From Hydractinia symbiolongicarpus (Eukaryota > Cnidaria > Hydrozoa > Anthoathecata > Hydractiniidae): DNA of 64,000 nucleotides. The stretch spans positions 22,150,501 to 22,214,500 of the forward strand of contig NC_079879.1 in assembly GCF_029227915.1 (NCBI RefSeq), given 5' to 3'. Both the position numbers and the translations under genes were made by a program. The notes under the pieces were generated by a model, which was not told the origin of the DNA, searched no databases, and saw nothing but the letters and a program-made list of their open reading frames with translations. The first letter of the stretch is position 1, and every line of letters begins with the position of its first letter. Below, in pieces: positions 1 to 11,300 of this stretch.

Positions 1-3000
1 AAGTGTAGGGATCTTATGACTTTTGGCCGAGCAATGTTTTGGCCTTTAAATTAAGCACAGCTGCAGACATTTGGAATAAATCAACGTGAAAAGTTGGCTG
101 ATATTTAAATTTTTTATGTGATGTCATCATAAAATTTCTTAATAATGGTTAAAAATACATGCAATATGTATTTTAACATTAAAATTTAAATCTTCTTGTG
201 ATTTCTTGTAAATCAAAATTTTAAACTCTGGCCATTCAATAAATTGAATATCTTGAAAAATAGTTATTCTGAGGAATAATGTTGCCATACCAACATATGT
301 ACCTCTCCTCCTCCCATTTTACCAATCCTGTCAAATTAACAAGCAGGCTACAATCCGAGCTAAACATATAGGGCACTGTTTCTAATACAATGGGGTGTTT
401 GCCTTTATTTTATGCAATTTGCATTGAAATGTCTTTCTTAATTAATTTATTATCAAGTTTATCACTCCATATGCCATATAAAAAAAAATAGTGAAATTAT
501 CTAACTATTTAAGGAACAAAATAACACCTTTACACCAAAACGCTACTTTTAATTAGTAGCTACACACTTCTTGTATTCATTCAAGTGATCTATTTACATT
601 ACACCTTGTACACTTGCTAAATTAGAATTTAGATCATAACAACTTACCCGTTCATGCTTTAATAAGCGTGGATGGACAAACTTTCTATAAAGAATACTTG
701 AACCCTAAAAAATAATCAAAACAATGCTTAAACACAATGCTGTATGCTCCATCCACTTGACAGTCTCTGCTTATATCAATGGCATTTAACATGGTGCATG
801 CAACCAGGTAGTTTATGAGAAGTGTTGTTATACACACTGTTGCCACAAACAAGATACAAAAAAACAGATGCAAGGAAGTAAAAACATTAAAAAGCACTAT
901 AAAGGTGTTCAATAGATAGAAAAACAATTGTGATAAGACATCTGTGAGACAATATTTCATTTATTTACTGTTACTTACTTTGTACTTAAAATTTTAGAAT
1001 AAATACTTTATGTACTTTTTCTATTTTATGTCATTAGGAATTTAAATATAATCATTTTGATCCTTAGATCCATATTTTTTATTAGGCATTTAATGACAAT
1101 GTAATGTGGCATTGACAAGTGTTGTCTGTTACAAAACATTATTGCTGTGAAGAAAATAAAAATTAAGGTACACAGGTAAAAAACATAAATAAGGTACACA
1201 TGTAAATTAAGTATACTAAATCTGATACCTTTGTTGCAGGAGATAGCAACCAAATAATGAAAACTATTTTTATTTCATAATACAGTGGGAGCCTAAAACA
1301 TAAGTATTTACAAATAATATACTCATCCACAAGTTCACACAAACGATATGACAATCAATATCAAGATCCTTATGGTGCATATGTGATCTATATAAACTTA
1401 CCACTAGCTTAAGCAGGATGAAAATGTTTCAACTTTACAACAAATGAAATAAAAAATAATGTCTCACCATGAAATAAAGATGTCTGCAAATGTTTCGCAT
1501 GTAATAAATAATGCAAATATTATCCAGTACATCATCCACTTTACCTAGATAGTAAACAAATAAAATAACATCATTACATGGAGATTAAAAGAGTCAGTTA
1601 CCACATAGTAGCAGTCCAAGATACTCATGCTGCACTTGGGAAGAGTTGCAACACAAATAAAAAATTTATACCAACAACCAAACTAATTGCATACTAAGAT
1701 ATTGTAAACAAACAGAATGTTTACAAAAAAAGATTTCTCCACTGTTAATAAGCCTCAAAAATTTTTCTGGCAACTCCTATATTAGGTCTGAAAGATTCTA
1801 ATGAAGTATTGTAAATATTCTGTTAATCACTTACATATTCTTTCACATCTTTATTTTTTATAGCTTTATATGATCTATATGCTGGATATAAGGTTCCAAA
1901 CACTAACCTGAAATATATAAAAGTAATGTAAATTACTTAGATTTCGCCAAAGCTTTTGACAAAGTTATTTTTGATGGTGGGCTGAATAAAATAAAGAGCC
2001 TGGGCATCTCTGGCAAACTGTTCCTGTGGTTAAATAGCTTCTTGGTCGGTCGCACTCAATCAGTAGCAGTGGACGGATAAAAATCAGTACCAGAGTCCTG
2101 GGACTGCTGATTTCTCTGATCCTTATTGGTGATGTTAATAAAGATATCAAACACAGTAACCTAAAATGTTTTGCTGGTGACAGTAAAGTCAGCAGAGCTG
2201 TTGTAAATGTTCATGATGTCTCCAAACTAAAAGGAGATATCAACATAAATATATGAATGGGCTGAATACTCTAACATGGTATCTAATGACAAGAAATCTG
2301 AAGTTCTCAGGTACAGTCCTGATGATACCTTGAAAATATGTACAAGCTTTCTAACATGTTCAGGATCACTTCATAGAAAAAAAATAATACCAGAGATCTT
2401 GGCTAACTGATGAGAAATGATAACTTGTTTAAAATAAAAACATAAAAACATAAAAAATGTAATAGATACAGGGAAAAAGTTGGTCAGTCTGGATATTATG
2501 TACCAGATCACAGAAAGTGATGTTAGCCCTATGGAAAAGCATTGTGTTACCTCAAACTGAATATTGTTCACAGCTGTGGTGTCCAACCACGGCTAACCTC
2601 ATTAAGCAAATTAAATTGATTCAGTGGTACTTTATATGAAAAATCAAAGGTAAATACATCTGTGGGGATAGCCTCAGAAAATACAACTATAGTCACTTAC
2701 AAGAACGTGCGAGTGATACAGAATTATCTATTTTTGGAAAATCATTTAAGGCTTGGTTTCAAATATTAAGCCACTTCTGAGTGGGAATTGTTATTATCAC
2801 CTAATAATTATCACCTTAAAACCGCACCTTACCTAGCAACTTTTAGAGCCTGAGATTGTTCTTTTGCTTACCAAAAGAAAAAAATGGTCACAAATGTGAT
2901 GCTGGATAGTTTTCTGCCTAAATTCCAGATGAAAACCTAATCACAGGGCTCACAGCAAAAACAAAGCCAGATTCAAACTCACTTTTACATATGGTTGGGT

Positions 3001-4588
3001 GTGTTGTAAGATACGACTTGTGTGTGCCGCCTTGTTCTTTTATAAGGTCACATGCAAGGTCCTTGAAGACGGTCATTTTGGATGAATATCTTAAAGCACC
3101 ACTTGAAAGGCTATCAAAAGTAAGTAAATTGTCTATTCAAAGGCAAATGGATTGGTCTTCAGAAATTGATCCCATATTGGTCCCAGGTGGCATCTAGTAA
3201 ACCATGCAGGAGATAAGGTCAGTTATTTCCACCTGTTTTCAAGTTATTTAGTCTTAAACTTTAAAGTCCAATGCTATGGCTTTGCTAATTTTAAAAATGC
3301 TATTGTTGTCAGTCTAAATGCATTGACATCAGCCTGTAATGTAACAAATAGGACATACCCAAGGAAAATGAGCACATCTACTCTAAATAATATTTTCAAA
3401 AAACATTCTTTCTCCAAAGAATTTTACCCAGTAAAACTTTAAAAATGACAGATGTAGCACAAATCTGATTTTTCACTGAGCCTAATGTCAATCATCACGG
3501 TGGTGGCATAAAAATATATATATTTATTTATATTTTTGCTTGCGTTCCACGGTATATATATATATATACCGTGGAACGCAAGCAAACAGGCACAAGACTA
3601 GAAAAACATTAGTTTACAGGGACAAACAGAGACATAACTAGAATCTACATAGTGTGAGACTAAGAATTTAATGTGTAGCATAAGTGTTTGAAGGGAGTTT
3701 CATGATAGAATAGCTTGATGATAAATTTATTTAGTACCAAATAGATTGGTGTGGGAGAAGGTATTTTTTATAAGACAATTAGATTGTGTTCACGTGGTGC
3801 GGGGGTGAGTGAAGTCTATAGCATATGTGAGCAAATAGGTTCAGGAAGTGTCTTTTGGTACAACTTGAGTAGAAGAAGAACATTATTCATATGTACAGTC
3901 TCAGAAAATTTAAGTATATTAAGATTTGCATAGAGAATATTAGCAGATGTGTATCTATTTACAAAAGACATAAACATACAGGCCAGTTTTGAAGTGTATA
4001 AATCCGTTTAACAGAAGCACTAGGTTGACCCCAGATTTGAGAAGAATAATAAGAATAGAATAAAAAATAGCATGATAAATTAGGATGTGGTACAAAATGT
4101 CTAATCTTGGCGCTATTGCTGCATTAGCACATTTCACATTTCAGGAAAAGTGGATGTACTATTATAATGCCTTTGTTGTAACAGAGTCTCAAATTTTTAG
4201 CAGTTTTTGTGTGCCATGTCTAGCTATAGTTCAACTAAATAAAAATCTATAAGAGCTACTGTAATTAGTGTATGTAGCTAGCTAGAGTCTATAATAAATT
4301 GAACTTTGAACTCTTGTTGAGTGGATGCCTACAGCCATAACTTAAATTGGATTAAAGTGTGTACATATTATGATGACAAAGATGTGAAAATTTTAATATG
4401 GTTTCAAAAAATCTAATTTCCTATCCACCTCCCATATAAATGAAATCAAATTATAACTTCTTCTAAATCCTATATTTTCCTAGATTGTGTGACTACTAGC
4501 TAGGCAGCCATTTGATGGGTTGTCTAAGGAATAAAATATAATTGAAAAAAACTTACATAATAACTCTTGATATTAATGCAGACACCAT
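1..4588 (-). CDS. REEP1-4-like ER membrane-shaping protein (partial, 3' end off the left edge)
   Basis: Five coding exons, read on the minus strand: 4588-4557, 1907-1835, 1544-1468, 1292-1229 and 704-648, all with AG/GT borders and compatible phases (0, 2, 0, 2, 0 into the next). They join into 101 residues. The start [10 protein letters not shown], then [54 protein letters not shown] and [17 protein letters not shown] follow the TB2/DP1/HVA22 domain of the REEP1-4 branch almost residue by residue, including the hydrophobic hairpin segments. Known role of the family: REEP1-4 proteins bend tubular ER membrane and link ER to microtubules through the C-terminal half, which is not visible here. 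The next exon should begin with the acidic E-E/K-E-I-D segment; I could not find it in 1-647. The start is fixed by homology to the family N-terminus MVSW-ISR. REEP1-4 rather than REEP5/6 is supported by the N-terminus and by the KWMMYW motif. Confidence 0.93.
1940..2770 (+). mobile_element. Degenerate LINE reverse-transcriptase fragment in REEP intron 1
   Basis: Translating in shifting frames gives [42 protein letters not shown], then after breaks [22 protein letters not shown] and further on [12 protein letters not shown] and KIKGKY. These are the standard blocks of CR1/L2/Jockey-type non-LTR retrotransposon reverse transcriptase; the catalytic F-A-D-D block is recognisable as F-A-G-D. Several in-frame stops (about 2078-2110) and frameshifts show it is dead. 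It lies opposite in direction to the host gene, wholly inside its first intron. Clade assignment is uncertain. Confidence 0.8.
3535..3586. repeat. Perfect 52-bp palindrome
   Basis: The 26-base arm beginning TTTGCTTGCGTTCCACGGTA is followed at once by its exact reverse complement, meeting in a TA-alternating centre at 3551-3570. It would form a hairpin with no loop. It lies in REEP intron 1; no matching transposon ends were recognised around it. Confidence 0.9.
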
Positions 4589-5304
4589 ATTGACAGTGAT
4601 CAAAACCAAAAACAAACAGGGTGAAAAATTTAAGCTAATTTCCGATGTGTTGGATTCTTATAAATCAGCTCCGCTTCAACCGTGATGCTTTCACTTTACA
4701 TACTTAGGGGTCTGGACCCGTGTTATTAAATTTGGACATTTGCCCTCCATCGTAGGCAATACTTATGGAGCAATACCTAACGAAATTAATGCAAACCATA
4801 ACACGAAAAATGATTATATTTCTCTCTACAAAATTAATATACTATGAACGATTTCACAAATATCGAATAATAATAACTGCTGCCCGAATTGAAGTTTTTT
4901 ATCATTCCCCATGCTGTTGTTTTTTAATGTGTAAAAAAATAGTTTGGTCGAGAAACTGACAAGTACTGCATTTTTTAATGAATTGATTTTATAAGTACAA
5001 TTTAAGTTTCAATTACTTTATTTGTTTGTGACTAGTTACAAACAGCAACAACTTAGTACTCAATTTAACCCAAAACGCCGCCGTGCCTGATATAACTTGC
5101 ATCCATTGGTCTGGTAATCTTCGGCTGGCGGCAAGATGCAGAGGGCTTACTCCCTAAAAATTAAAGATGGCGACTAGGGGAGCCAGAAAATGAAACGCTG
5201 AGTAATCCGTACATATCTCGCCAATCATTTAAAAACTTTTCTGTTAATCAGTCAATACTGGCAAGAGGATATTTTTTCTGACGTCTATGGTCGTGTTTGT
5301 TAAT
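4589..5304. promoter_or_regulatory. Divergent promoter region between REEP and B55, with YY1-like site
   Basis: The 716 bp between the two divergent start codons is somewhat richer in CpG than its surroundings (for example around 5070-5180). At 5164-5172 there is AAGATGGCG, the core of the YY1 site often found just downstream of transcription starts of housekeeping genes, oriented towards the B55 ATG at 5305. No TATA box was recognised. Transcription starts are not determined. A shared bidirectional promoter is an inference from spacing. Confidence 0.5.
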
Positions 5305-8300
5305 ATGTCATCTGGTAAGCGTGGCTAACTAGCTGGCAATTTAGATCATTTGTTGTATGGGCGCTCTTGTTGTAGAGTAAATCGTACAGCTACAAATAAC
5401 TTGGGCAAATAATGGCTATGCAATATAAATAACTGTGTCATAAGAAGCAACCGCTTTTAAACTAGAATGTACTAAGATTGCTACTGGTGTAACAGGCAGA
5501 ATTTACTATATAGAAAACTTTGGGTTGTTAGCTAGGTTTATTTAATCAGGGTATTTTTGGCTAGCTAACAGTCAGGGTAAACACTTACTTAGGCAATGGT
5601 AGGCTAATTAGGGCATACCACCTATTTAAGCGACTCATTGTAGCCTAGTTAGGCCATATGTAACCTAGTAAGACATTACAATATTTAATGGCTTTTCACA
5701 CATTCCTAAGAAAAAATCGCAAAAAATCTTTGTTCAGAATGGATATTCTACGCGACCATGATTCCAAAATTGTCACTCGTGCCTTGATATGTTCGCGCAA
5801 CTAAGAATTATATTAAAATGAAATATATAACCTAATTAGGTTAAGTGTCGCCTATTCAGGTGGTATATAACCTAATTAGGTTAAGTGTCGCCTATTCAGG
5901 TGACGTTTTCGTCCACCTTATTTATTTTTTCCCTGCGGCGTGAATGGCTGAAATCCATTATTTAAAACATCAAATAGTGCCACACGAGGTTTGGGCCATA
6001 AGTTAGCAATGCGCAATGCAAATAAGATGATAATTGGTCAAAATTATCTGCAAAGTGGACGGATTTGATTCACATAAGTATTGTATTGCGAAACGCAATG
6101 ATTTCGACGTATTTACAACAGAAAGTTTTCGTTCGCCTAGTTAGACTATGTGTAGCCTAATTAAACTACATCACGTCGCCTAACTAAACGACTCGCCTAA
6201 TTAGGTCATGCCGCCTAATTAGGTGTTTACCCTGACTGGCTAACAATCAGGGAAAACAGAAAAATTAGGTTATGTAACCTAATTAGGCTATCAATTCCTA
6301 ATTAAGCCATGCTGATAGCCTAATTAGGATATGAAATCATATTTTTAACTTTTGCAAAAAAATATGCACATTCACGTCCATATTACTTGTTGTTTTGATT
6401 CTTACCAATGCTGCGCCTACTCATCAAAATTTCAACAAAAACTAACGACGGGTCGACGAAATATTTAATTCCTGCGAGAATGCCATCATAAATGTTAATT
6501 AGACTATACACAAAATATTTTGCTGATTTTGGTCAATATCTTTTAGTTCTGCAGAACAAATGCGACGATTTTTTCAAATATCAAAGTTTTGAAATTTAGC
6601 TGCATAAAGAGAGTGAAATAAAGATGCGGATAACGCGTTAACTGTGATTTTTTTGCTTTTAAAAAATTTACATAGCCTAATTAGGATAGCATAGCCCTTG
6701 GAGGAAAGAATACGGAAGGAGAAACAACTTCATTTCTGTACGCTTTAAATGTATTGAATTTTCTATTGTTTTTAATTTCCAAAGAATCAGTGCGTGAGGT
6801 GCTCGACCGAGTCTTTTTCGCAAAAAAATGATCAAATTCCATATTCTCCTTTAATAGGGGCTAACTTTTTTCTGTTGAAATCTGAACGCAACACCTTCCA
6901 GGCACGTGAAATTTGTATGGAAAGTGTGCCTAATATAAGTCGGTAAACATTGTTGTTAAAAACTTCAACAATATGTTTGAAAAAAAGCGTTTGACCGTAA
7001 TATTAACCTATTTTTACAGGCTTGAGTATACCACTTTGATCATGAAAAACAATATAGATAGATATGCGCCAGACGAGTGCCGACAAAATGTGTGCTGGAT
7101 TAATGTTTATTCTAACTAAAGAAATAACTTCTTATAACAGAACGTCGTTTTAAAACGAGATATAAACTTTTTCTTTTTGTTTACAAATGTGTCGAGCATG
7201 TGCTTCTTCGCTAATTATGTTAACATAAAAACAAAAGAAATTTTACCGATTTCAATATGGCTTCTTGTTTTGATAATATTATCAAATTATCTAATTGTTT
7301 TTATAACCAATCATTGTTGCGAATTGTTATTCACGAATAATTTAGTCACACAACCGCCAAAATTTCAAATTAAGTTTCTATACAGACACCTGCTAGAACC
7401 TCACGCAGTGTTTCAATAGAATTAAAAGAGTTGTTTCTCCTTCCGTATTCTTTTCTCCAAGCATAGCCAAGTTAGGATAGGAATCTCTCTCCTGATTTGG
7501 CGATTAGCCTATTTAGTTTATGATGTCCTATTTTGCTGTTTTCCCTGACTGGATAATAAGGGATGTTAGGCCAATGCAATCTTAGTTTACTGTTGGATTT
7601 TTATTGTTCATTGTTTCAGCTTCTGATATGGCTAGCTATGTTTTAAAAATGGCAAGTATTCCTGGATCACACCTGCAAAGAAGTTTTCTCTGTAGTTAGA
7701 AAATCCTCCTAGCTACAACCGCGGGCAGGATAGTTATATACTGCAATACACCTTTACGATAATTCAATTGTACATGCGTTCCTATGGCTCTCCATCGTTT
7801 TACAATATCGGAAAAAAGGAGGTAAAAAATATGTTTTTTTGAGAGTGACAGACGAAAGCGTGTTTTCTCCAGTTTTTTAACTTCCTTCATATCAATTCCT
7901 TTCAAATTTTCAGGAAACTTTAATAATAATAAGATACAACTGTACTTTTCTTTACAAACAAAACACGGCAAGAAAATTTATCACAAAAGAACATGTTTTC
8001 TCCTTAATAAACTTTTATGAAAGTGTGATGTTTACCTCCTCTGGGACAGAGTGTTAGTTTTCCCGAGTTATCGTAAAGGTGTATTGCGGTATATCTAATA
8101 CCTTTTTCTTCTAAAAAAAGGCATTCTTTGCAGGATATAAAACTCAAATTGTGCAGCTTATGTACAATTTTTTGCGGGCTACAAACCCAGCTTTAGCAAC
8201 CCTGGTTATTGACAGAGATAATAACCTACCTATGAACCGCTCTATTATACCACTATTCTAATATCGCCACAAGAAAAAAATGTGTGATTTATGCCAATGC

Positions 8301-11300
8301 TTCGTCTAGAGCAATGGACATGCACGTTAAGCATAAATACACTAGGCAAAAAATATAAGCAACATACCACAACAATCAAGGAATTAAATAAAAAAAATGC
8401 TAAAATTGTTTCACTGAACAGAACAATTGTTTAATATGCCACTCTGTCCAAGTCTTTGTATCCTGCAAACACATGATACTATACCAATGGTATCCGGTGA
8501 TTTGCCCCTGTAAACTGCACTGGGGTGGCTGTTTTAGCATACGCATAAAAGTGGCACAAGCTCAAAGATTGCTCATGCCAGAGAATTTCAACCCGGGTAT
8601 CAAATTGTTTTAAGTCAAGTCATTAAACTTTGTGACTACTTGTGGAACAAACAATAATAATATGTATATAACATAAATTACAGAAGGTTGAATGGCAGCT
8701 AATAATGGCAACACTGGTAATGGGTCATGAAATTATTACTTAAAATAATATTCCATTATTTTTACAAAAAAATTATCTTTTAAGTATTTTATTTTTTTTT
8801 CAAAAGCCAACCATATTAGCGCTTTAAGTAAATAAAAAAATGATTTGTTACAAAAACAAACTCAGAGTACCAAGTCGGAAATTAAAATCACTCGGCTAGC
8901 TAAACTTTTTGTGGAACTGAACGAGCAGTTAATGACTCAGCTATTATCCTATTTCTTAGAACTGCGTTAATGTGCTTCAAACTTTAATATTGACTTAAGC
9001 ATTTGAACTAATGTTTTTCCATTGCATATTATTTTGTAGTTATATTTATTATAAATTATAAACATTCTCCAGTTACAAAATAACCAAAACACATATAGCA
9101 CATTTAACAAACTAAACATTACGCTAAAATTTGCAAAGACTTTATATAAAGTGAAACTGCTATAAATATGTTATACATATTATGTTTATTTTTCCTAAAA
9201 GCAGTTACATATGCATTACAAGTTAAAAATTCTACACTCCTAATTTTGTGACAATCTTTTTTCCTGTCAAATCTAAAGTATGGATGCTGTTAAATGCCAG
9301 AAAAGGGTGTACACATATTTAACTTTGACTACTCACCCAAATTAATTTGCAAGATTTTGTAAATGCAGGAGTAAATTTTCCTGATTAAGCCTGATGTGCT
9401 TCTATTAAAAAAAAATATGCAAAGCCCAACAAAAGATTTTTGCTCTTTATCAGCCAATTTTAATTTTCATTTTACACCTTTTAATTCCTGTAATGTTTTT
9501 TTAAAACCTTACAGTCAACAATACCATCCATCGAAGCAATCACTACTATTCTGCCGTTATAAAATGTCCAAATTCTTTACTAGCATTATTATTATTATCC
9601 AGGCCTTTTCAGGAAAATTTTGATATGTGTGTAGCAAAAAGCACGCCTTGAGTATTTTAGGTGTGCTTTTGGGTGTGCTGCACTGGTTAACTTCTTATAA
9701 AATTTGTTATTTTGCAGATGCTATCAATAGCACGCCTAAGCCATTTATATGTGTGTGGAGGGTGTGTGCTTGCTATTGCATGCCTGATTATCACCATTCA
9801 AAATTTTGTAATTTAGTTTATATACATAAAATATTGTTTCTTCCACAAGTAGGTACAAAGTTTCATTAATGACTTTACTTGAAATTCCCAGCCATGAATA
9901 TAGTTAGAACTTAAAGGGGCACTCCAGTGAAAAAAAAAATATTTGAAAAAAATGTTATTTTGATAAGACAATACATAAATATGTCAGAATAACCCTTTTA
10001 CAATCGTTAAAAATCTTTATTTATACCTTAATCGGGTCTGTAAACATTTTCAATTTTAAATAAATTTGCAAGGTCGCGTAAAGTCAAAAGAACTAGGTCT
10101 GAATAAATAAGCATACGTCAAATCGTGCAGAAAATCTGTGAGCTCAGCAGCACACCTTCCGAAAGTTTCTTTACTTACTGTTTACATTGTTCATTCATAA
10201 TGACGAAGATTGTAACTTAGAAAACATAGCATCGGATAATTCTCTTCAAGACTTTACAAAGCTACAGCCACACGACTTCGAACCTCTTGTGTCTCACAAG
10301 AGGGAGAAATTATTAATGATTCAAAGTGACGAGGTGTCTTTTACTGTGTCAAAGTAACGTTCTTCGCAAAATATTTTCTTTTTAAAGAAATAAAAAATAT
10401 ATTTAATCGCTTTTTTTAACATTCTTTTCATCAAAAACTTTATCATTTGCTTCAGTAAAAAAAACTTTCTTACTTTACAAACCAATTTATTTTTATTTCA
10501 GAATTCAGAAATATTTTCCCTCTGCACGCGCTTTTTTGCGCACAAATGCAAACAAATTTTATGTAACGTTGAAATTTTCTCCGTAATGGAAGACCATTCA
10601 AATGCGTGATCAAAAGATCGAATAATGTTCGGGTTGTGATAAGTTGGTAAAACGGGTGTATGAATATTGTGTAAATAAGGTCATAAATGTTTTGCAGAAG
10701 GTACTGACTTATAAGTAGTTGCTTTAACAAAGCTGTTTTAGAAACTGCATTATCAGCATTACATGCAGCCTTAAACAGTTACAGAGATTGAAGAAAATTG
10801 GTACGTTTACCCCCTGAAAATTTTCAACATGTGCTTTCATCGAAAAAGCTTCTTTTTGAAAAACAAAGAATAGAAACTTGAGCGCTACGAAAGATACATG
10901 TGTAAACTAGAAAACTTTTTTGTCTGTGTTTGTATTGGAAATTGGTATAATGTTCTTTTATTTATTATAAAAATGTACAAAACGTTATTTGGTTATGTTC
11001 TGTGGATATAAGTACAAATGATGAAGTGAGAAGAAATGAGAATCTTTGATCGCGTTCACTAGCTGAAATGGCATTTTTAGAAAGTGACAATATTTTAATA
11101 TGGAAGTTTATTTCCTGGAGATCTCTTTTAAAAAAACTATCTGTAAAGTGCGCTAACCAAATATAAAAACTTTGATTGCTTGGTAGATCACCTGCACTAC
11201 GTATTTTGTTTGGCCATTTTTGAGTTCTTTCTTTTTCTCAGACGGGATTCTGTGAAAACTTACTTCTTTACACTTCCCTAATCGATTGGTACATCGAAAC

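Noticed and set aside
685-960. 91-residue membrane-like minus-strand ORF
   Set aside because: Only its first portion (685-704 on the plus coordinates) is REEP exon; the remainder is hydrophobic translation of a T-rich intron.
5820-5905. Possible CRISPR-like repeat
   Set aside because: Only two direct copies, contiguous without spacers, inside a eukaryotic transposon.
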